Positions 1 to 4,800 of a DNA stretch of 7,479 bases are shown here, piece by piece (position 1 is the stretch's first letter; the number at the start of each line of letters is the position of its first letter). The notes beneath the pieces were generated by a model that was not told the DNA's origin, ran no database searches, and saw only the letters and a list, made by a program, of their open reading frames with translations. Origin of the DNA: an uncultured Planctomycetaceae bacterium (lineage in GTDB: Bacteria > Planctomycetota > Planctomycetia > Pirellulales > Pirellulaceae); contig CAIYOB010001497.1 in assembly GCA_903927685.1 (NCBI GenBank), positions 1 through 7,479 of the forward strand. The letters run 5' to 3'. Position numbers and translations under genes: made by a program.

Positions 1-1878
1 CGTCTGCGCCTGGACGGTCAGCTTGCCGCCGTGCCGTTCCACCAGGTCGGCCAGGCTCTGCAGGTCCGCCAGGTGCCGCCGGAACAGGCCCTCGGTTTCA
101 TAGCTGGGCCGGGCGGCGATACGTCCCACCAGCGGCTTGATGCGGGGCAGGCTCTCAGGCGACGGCGCGTCACCGGCCGCGGCTAGCGGATTGACGGTGG
201 CCCCCAACGGCTCGACGTGGACCCCGATGCAGAACAGGAGTACGGCGTCCCGGGAGCCGGCGTCGGCGGCGAGTCGCTGCTGCAGGATATTGGAATCGGC
301 AGCCGCGGCCGGAGCGGTCGGGGCTTCGTCGAGCTGCAACCGGCCCCGCGCCTGCTTGCCCAGCGGCGGACGAACGCCGCCGGGGCCCAGCGGCGGCTTG
401 GCAAACGGCAGACGCGGTCGTCCCGGGGCCGGAGATGCGCGGAATGGCAGAGTCCCTTCCTCGGCGGGTCCGCCGGGCTGGCGACCGAGAAAGGCGATCC
501 GCGGCGCATCGGGGTACAGCACGGCATCGAGGTTGTCCGTCCAGTTCCCCGCCTGGACCCGGTCCGCCAGTTCGCAGACGGCAGCCTGCATGTAGGGCTG
601 CATGGGCCAGTCCGCCGGCTCCAATCCGTTGGGGATGTTCTCCCGCGTCCAAACGCTGCCAGCCGCGTTGTCGGGGAAACGAGGCGGTGTCTGCCCAGAA
701 GACGCCCCGCCGGACGCGAGGATGCATTCCACGTAAGCTCGATCCGGATTCAATCGCACGAACTTGGCTTCCGCCTGCCGGAAGCCTTCGACCTGGGCCA
801 GGATGTGCGGATGATCGGGGGCCGCCTGGACATGGTCGCGCTCGTTCGCATAGACGATCACCGCGACGTTGGGACACTTGCGGACGGCGTCGCCGAGGCT
901 GCCCGCCGCGTCCCGCCAGTGCCAATACTCGGTGGACTCGGCGAGCGTGGGAACGTGGGCCGGGCATTCGTCACCATACAGCTTTCGCTGCTCGGCTTGA
1001 CGGACCAACCGCGGCGTGTACCACGCCTTCGGGCCCTGCCCCAAGTCCTGCACGAACGTGTTCGCAGGATAGTCGGCAGCTTCCGAGAATCGCCCGTCGC
1101 CATCCAGATCGAAGAACAGGGCTCCCCGCAGGCCGAAGCCGTTGTCTTGCCAGCGCCGCGGAGGACCGGGCGGCAGATCGGAGGACCAAGCCAGCTTCGA
1201 CACATCGAGCACGCCGGTTTGAGCGTTGTAGGCCGGGTTCAGGCCCTGGTCGCGGCCGCCGAGTTCGATGTTGACATTCCCTTCGCCGTAGGGCGATTCC
1301 ATCGAGGCATAGAAGGCCAACTCGGGAAACTCGTCGCCGTGGGTCGCCATGACCACCCCGCAGGCGTTGCCGCCATGACTGGACCCCACCAGTCCGACGT
1401 TCTGCGCCAGCACGGTTGTCCGCGGGATCAGGTCCTGAAGCATGCGGCCTTGGCGGTCGGCGAGCCGGCCGGTGGCAAACCGGATCACGTCGGCTAGGGC
1501 GCGGACACAGTTGGGCCCGCGATAGTCGTAGACGCCGCCGCTGACCGCTTCGCCGCGCCCGCCTCCGGGAAAGGCGAAACGGATTTCCACCAGGCCCAGC
1601 CCCGCGTACTCCGGCCGCCCTTCCGCCCCTCCGGTCGCAACGCCGCCGGGCACGTGGATCACCACCGGCGCGCCGCTGGCGTAACGCGGCCGCAACGGCG
1701 GGAGCACGCCGACGGCGATTCCCTGATCGCCGCCCGCTGCGGAAGGGATCTGCGTGACAACACTCGGCGGCCGGAACGGCTTAGCGCCGGGAGATGGCTG
1801 GGCACTCGTTTCCGGCGGCACCGCGAACGTGGCTGCAGCGAGCACTGCGCTGGCAACGAAGAACCCTGACGGCTTCAT
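1..1878 (-). CDS. Exported alpha/beta-hydrolase-like protein with extra C-terminal domain (3' end outside window)
   Basis: I translated the minus strand from ATG 1876-1878 and found no stop before position 1: 626 residues are visible and the gene continues. Residues 1-26 form a signal peptide: Lys2, a hydrophobic Ala/Val/Phe core, and a probable signal peptidase cut after TSA at 24-26. The hydrolase domain covers about 40-450. Strand 'VVIHVPGG' near residue 73 fits an early core strand with oxyanion-type glycines. GSSHG at 165-169 is a G-x-S-x-G nucleophile elbow, making Ser167 the probable nucleophile. 'VAVIVYANERDHV' (338-350) looks like the late strand carrying the acid, perhaps Asp348, with His349, His356 or His358 as the general base. 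Between these, 'FFDLDGDGRFSE' (255-266) is an EF-hand-like calcium loop. Residues about 467-530 are a Pro/Gly/Arg-rich linker. From 547 a second domain starts ('GVHVEP' 552-557; 'HGGKLTVQAQ' 616-625), reminiscent of the first strands of a polysaccharide-deacetylase-like barrel. That last assignment is tentative. The start is supported by a strong Shine-Dalgarno site 8 bases upstream. Esterase or peptidase chemistry is possible; the substrate is unknown. Confidence 0.85.
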   Translation of the reverse strand, partial: MKPSGFFVASAVLAAATFAVPPETSAQPSPGAKPFRPPSVVTQIPSAAGGDQGIAVGVLPPLRPRYASGAPVVIHVPGGVATGGAEGRPEYAGLGLVEIRFAFPGGGRGEAVSGGVYDYRGPNCVRALADVIRFATGRLADRQGRMLQDLIPRTTVLAQNVGLVGSSHGGNACGVVMATHGDEFPELAFYASMESPYGEGNVNIELGGRDQGLNPAYNAQTGVLDVSKLAWSSDLPPGPPRRWQDNGFGLRGALFFDLDGDGRFSEAADYPANTFVQDLGQGPKAWYTPRLVRQAEQRKLYGDECPAHVPTLAESTEYWHWRDAAGSLGDAVRKCPNVAVIVYANERDHVQAAPDHPHILAQVEGFRQAEAKFVRLNPDRAYVECILASGGASSGQTPPRFPDNAAGSVWTRENIPNGLEPADWPMQPYMQAAVCELADRVQAGNWTDNLDAVLYPDAPRIAFLGRQPGGPAEEGTLPFRASPAPGRPRLPFAKPPLGPGGVRPPLGKQARGRLQLDEAPTAPAAAADSNILQQRLAADAGSRDAVLLFCIGVHVEPLGATVNPLAAAGDAPSPESLPRIKPLVGRIAARPSYETEGLFRRHLADLQSLADLVERHGGKLTVQAQT

Positions 1879-1880
1879 GA

Positions 1881-4800
1881 CTATGTACCTCCACCTAACC
1901 TGTCGGACTCCTCGCCGACCTGCAGATCCAGGATCTCGCTGAAATCATCGACCAGGAACCAGTCGGCGCCGTCGTCGCCGTACAGTTGATCCGCGGCCGC
2001 GTCGGCCAGGTACGTGTCGGCGGCCAGACGGTACTGGGAATCTACTCCTACTCCGGCCTTCAGGCTCGTTCGACGCGCGTTGCAGCTCTGGTTCGAGAGC
2101 CAGGCCGTGCGCAGCGCGTCCAAGGCCGTGCGGTCCAGCGGGTGGTTGTACGTCAGGCCACCGGCAGCCAGCAGATCTTCTTCGTCGCCGCCGTGCAACT
2201 GGTCAGCGCCATAGCCGCCGAACAGCAGGTCGCGGTCCGCTGCGCCGGAACCGCCGTCGCCGATGAGCACGTCGTTGCCGAAATGCCCGATCAGGATGTC
2301 CCGGCCACCGCCGCCGGTCAGCGTGTCTGCCACCATGCCTCCCACCAGGAGATTGTCCGCGTCATTGCCCGTCAAGGCGTTGGCCTGCGTCAGGCTGCCG
2401 ATGACGATCTCGAAATAGGCGCTCGCCGCGGCCCCGGAGGCATCCAACAGCTCGATGGTCAGCGAGCCGATCGTGTTCGTGGTCACGGACAGATCGAACG
2501 TCACCGCCGTCGTCAGGGCCGACAGATCGATGGTATCCACGCCACCCGGCGACAACATGCCGCCGCCTACGGACCCGGCATCTTCGGTCAAGGTGGTGAC
2601 CCCGGCGGTCGCGGCATCGACAAGAACGTAGACATCGTCTCCCACGCCACCCGCGAGCCAGTTGTCGCCCGCGCCGCCGAGTAAGCGATCATTGCCGCGC
2701 CGACCGGCCAGCGTGTCATCGCCGTCGCCGCCATCCAGCACGTTGTCCAGGTCATTGCCCGTCAGCACGTCGTCGCCGCTGCCGCCCAGCAGGTTTTCGA
2801 AGTGCCACGGTGCCGCATTGCCGGCTTCGTCGCGCAGACGCACCACCAATCCGCTGGCCAAGGTGCTTTCCGCGGCGTTCAGATCGAACGTGACGCCGGT
2901 CGTGAAGCCGCCGAAATCGATGGTATCCTGGCCGCCGGATGAGGAATCCGCCTCGAACAAGGCGACCGAGCCGAGCACGGCCGGCAGGATCTGGTAGCGA
3001 TCGTTGCCACCGCCGCCGGCGATGCGGTTCTGGCTTCCGTTGGGGACGAAGCGGTCGTCTCCGTCCGTGCCCAGGACGCGCTCAAAGAAAGCCCAGTTGC
3101 CCGAGGTGTCGACGGTCACGGTGCGGCCCGGCGAGGTGGCAATCGTGTTGCTCCGCAGGTTGACCTCGACCGCGGTATCCAAGCCGCTGAAGTCCAGCGT
3201 GTCGCCGCCCTCGCTCATGAACTCGTCGACGCGGTCCGCCTCGCTGCCACTCGCCGGGCCGAAGCGGTACACATCGTTGCTTCGACCGCCCAACAGTCGG
3301 TCGTCGCCGCTGCCGCCGTCGAGCACGTCGTCGCCGTCCAGTCCGGACGCGAGGTCGTCGCCCGCGTTCCCCCACAACTCGTTGGCGTGACCATCGCCCT
3401 CCAGCACGTCGGCCGCGGACCCGCCCACGACGTTCTCCAAGCCGCCGACCCCGGCGGTCCCGGTCGCGGCACCGGTCGACAAACGCACCGTCACCGGAGT
3501 CGAGTACGCGCTGTAGTCCAGCCAGTCCGTCCCGGCCGCATCGGAAATCCGGCCGCTGCCGCCCGCCAGCGCTGCCCCGTCGTGGAACAGGTACCGATCA
3601 TCACCCCGGCCGCCCAGCAGGTTCTCGATCACGTTCCCTGCGTGCGTCAGCAGTTGGGTTCCGTCGCTGATCGACAGGCCTGTGGCGGCGTCGACCTCGA
3701 TCGTCAGATGCGCGGTCAGGCCAGACAAATCGAGCGTGTCACTGCCGCCGCCGTCGGTGACTGTCTCGGCTGCGCCACAGTCGGGGCTGACCAGGAACGT
3801 GTCGTCGTCCGGATCTGTTCCGCTGGGGCCGGGGCCGCCCGTGAGCCGGTCGTCGTCCAAACCGCCGTCCAGGATGTCGTTGCCCAGGCCGCCGTCCAGG
3901 GTGTCGGCGCCGGACCCGCCCACAATGTAGTTGTTGGCGATGCTGCCGATGATCTCGTCGTCGCCCTCGCCGCCCGTGATGTTCTCCAGGAATTGCGGAT
4001 TCGTGAACCACAGCGTGCGGTCCGTCGTCCTGCCGGAGAAAGTCGTTGTCAGGTCGATCTGCACCACGTCGGTCGCCGGCAGGGCACTGAAGTCCAACAG
4101 GTCGACGCCCGGCCCGGGATCTTCGGTGATCCAATCGTCCTCGGGAGCCGTGGCCGAGGCGAACAGGTAATGGTCGTCGTCCGGGCCGCCTCCGTAGTGA
4201 TCGCTGCCGGCTCCGCCGTCCAGCCGATCGTTGCCCGCATTGCCCGCCAACAGGTCATCGCCATCGCCGCCCTGCAGTTCGTCGTCCGCGGCGGTACCCA
4301 GCAGCGTGTCGTTGCCGCCCGCTCCGATCAGGAGCACCGAGCCGAACGTGAAGCCTGCCGCGTCGATCCGGTTGTCCCCTGCTTCCCCGGTCAGTGTGGC
4401 GTGCTCGATGTTGTCCAGCGAGTCCTTGCTGCTCGTGCCGTCGGTCAGGATGGCGTCGTACAACAGCGATAGATCGTCCTCCAGTTTCTGGTCCTGATTC
4501 GAGGTCTGCAGCACGCGATCCGTGCCATCGCCGCCATCGAGGTAATCATCGTCTGCGCCGCCGGACAACTGGTCCTCCATCTCCTGGCCGCGCAATTCGT
4601 CCTTCCCCGCCTCGCCGTACAGCGTATCGGCCCGCGTGCCGACGCTCACGATGCGTGGATCCGTAACGACGTTGTCGCCGTAGAGCCAATCGTCGCCCTC
4701 ACCCGCATAGACCACGTCGTCCCCATCCGGCAATTCCCGGTATTGGAAGTTGCCGAAATCGAGATGACTGATCACGCTCGCGCCGGTCAGCGCGACGAGG

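Noticed and set aside
217..1497. A 426-codon plus-strand open frame opposite the hydrolase
   Set aside because: The opposite strand encodes a signal peptide, nucleophile elbow and continuous hydrolase frame. The plus-strand product shows no family features.
1879..1880. A promoter or terminator between the two genes
   Set aside because: Only two bases separate stop and start, and no hairpin with a T-run or promoter-like boxes was seen nearby.
3387..4472. A 361-codon plus-strand open frame opposite the RTX repeats
   Set aside because: It is the mirror of repetitive Gly/Asp codons. Its Val/Ala/Gln-rich product is a composition artefact.
2157..4721. Dense short repeats that might be read as a CRISPR array or DNA satellite
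   Set aside because: The repeats are in codon register, degenerate at DNA level, and encode G-G-x-G-x-D nonapeptides. There are no constant repeats with unique spacers.
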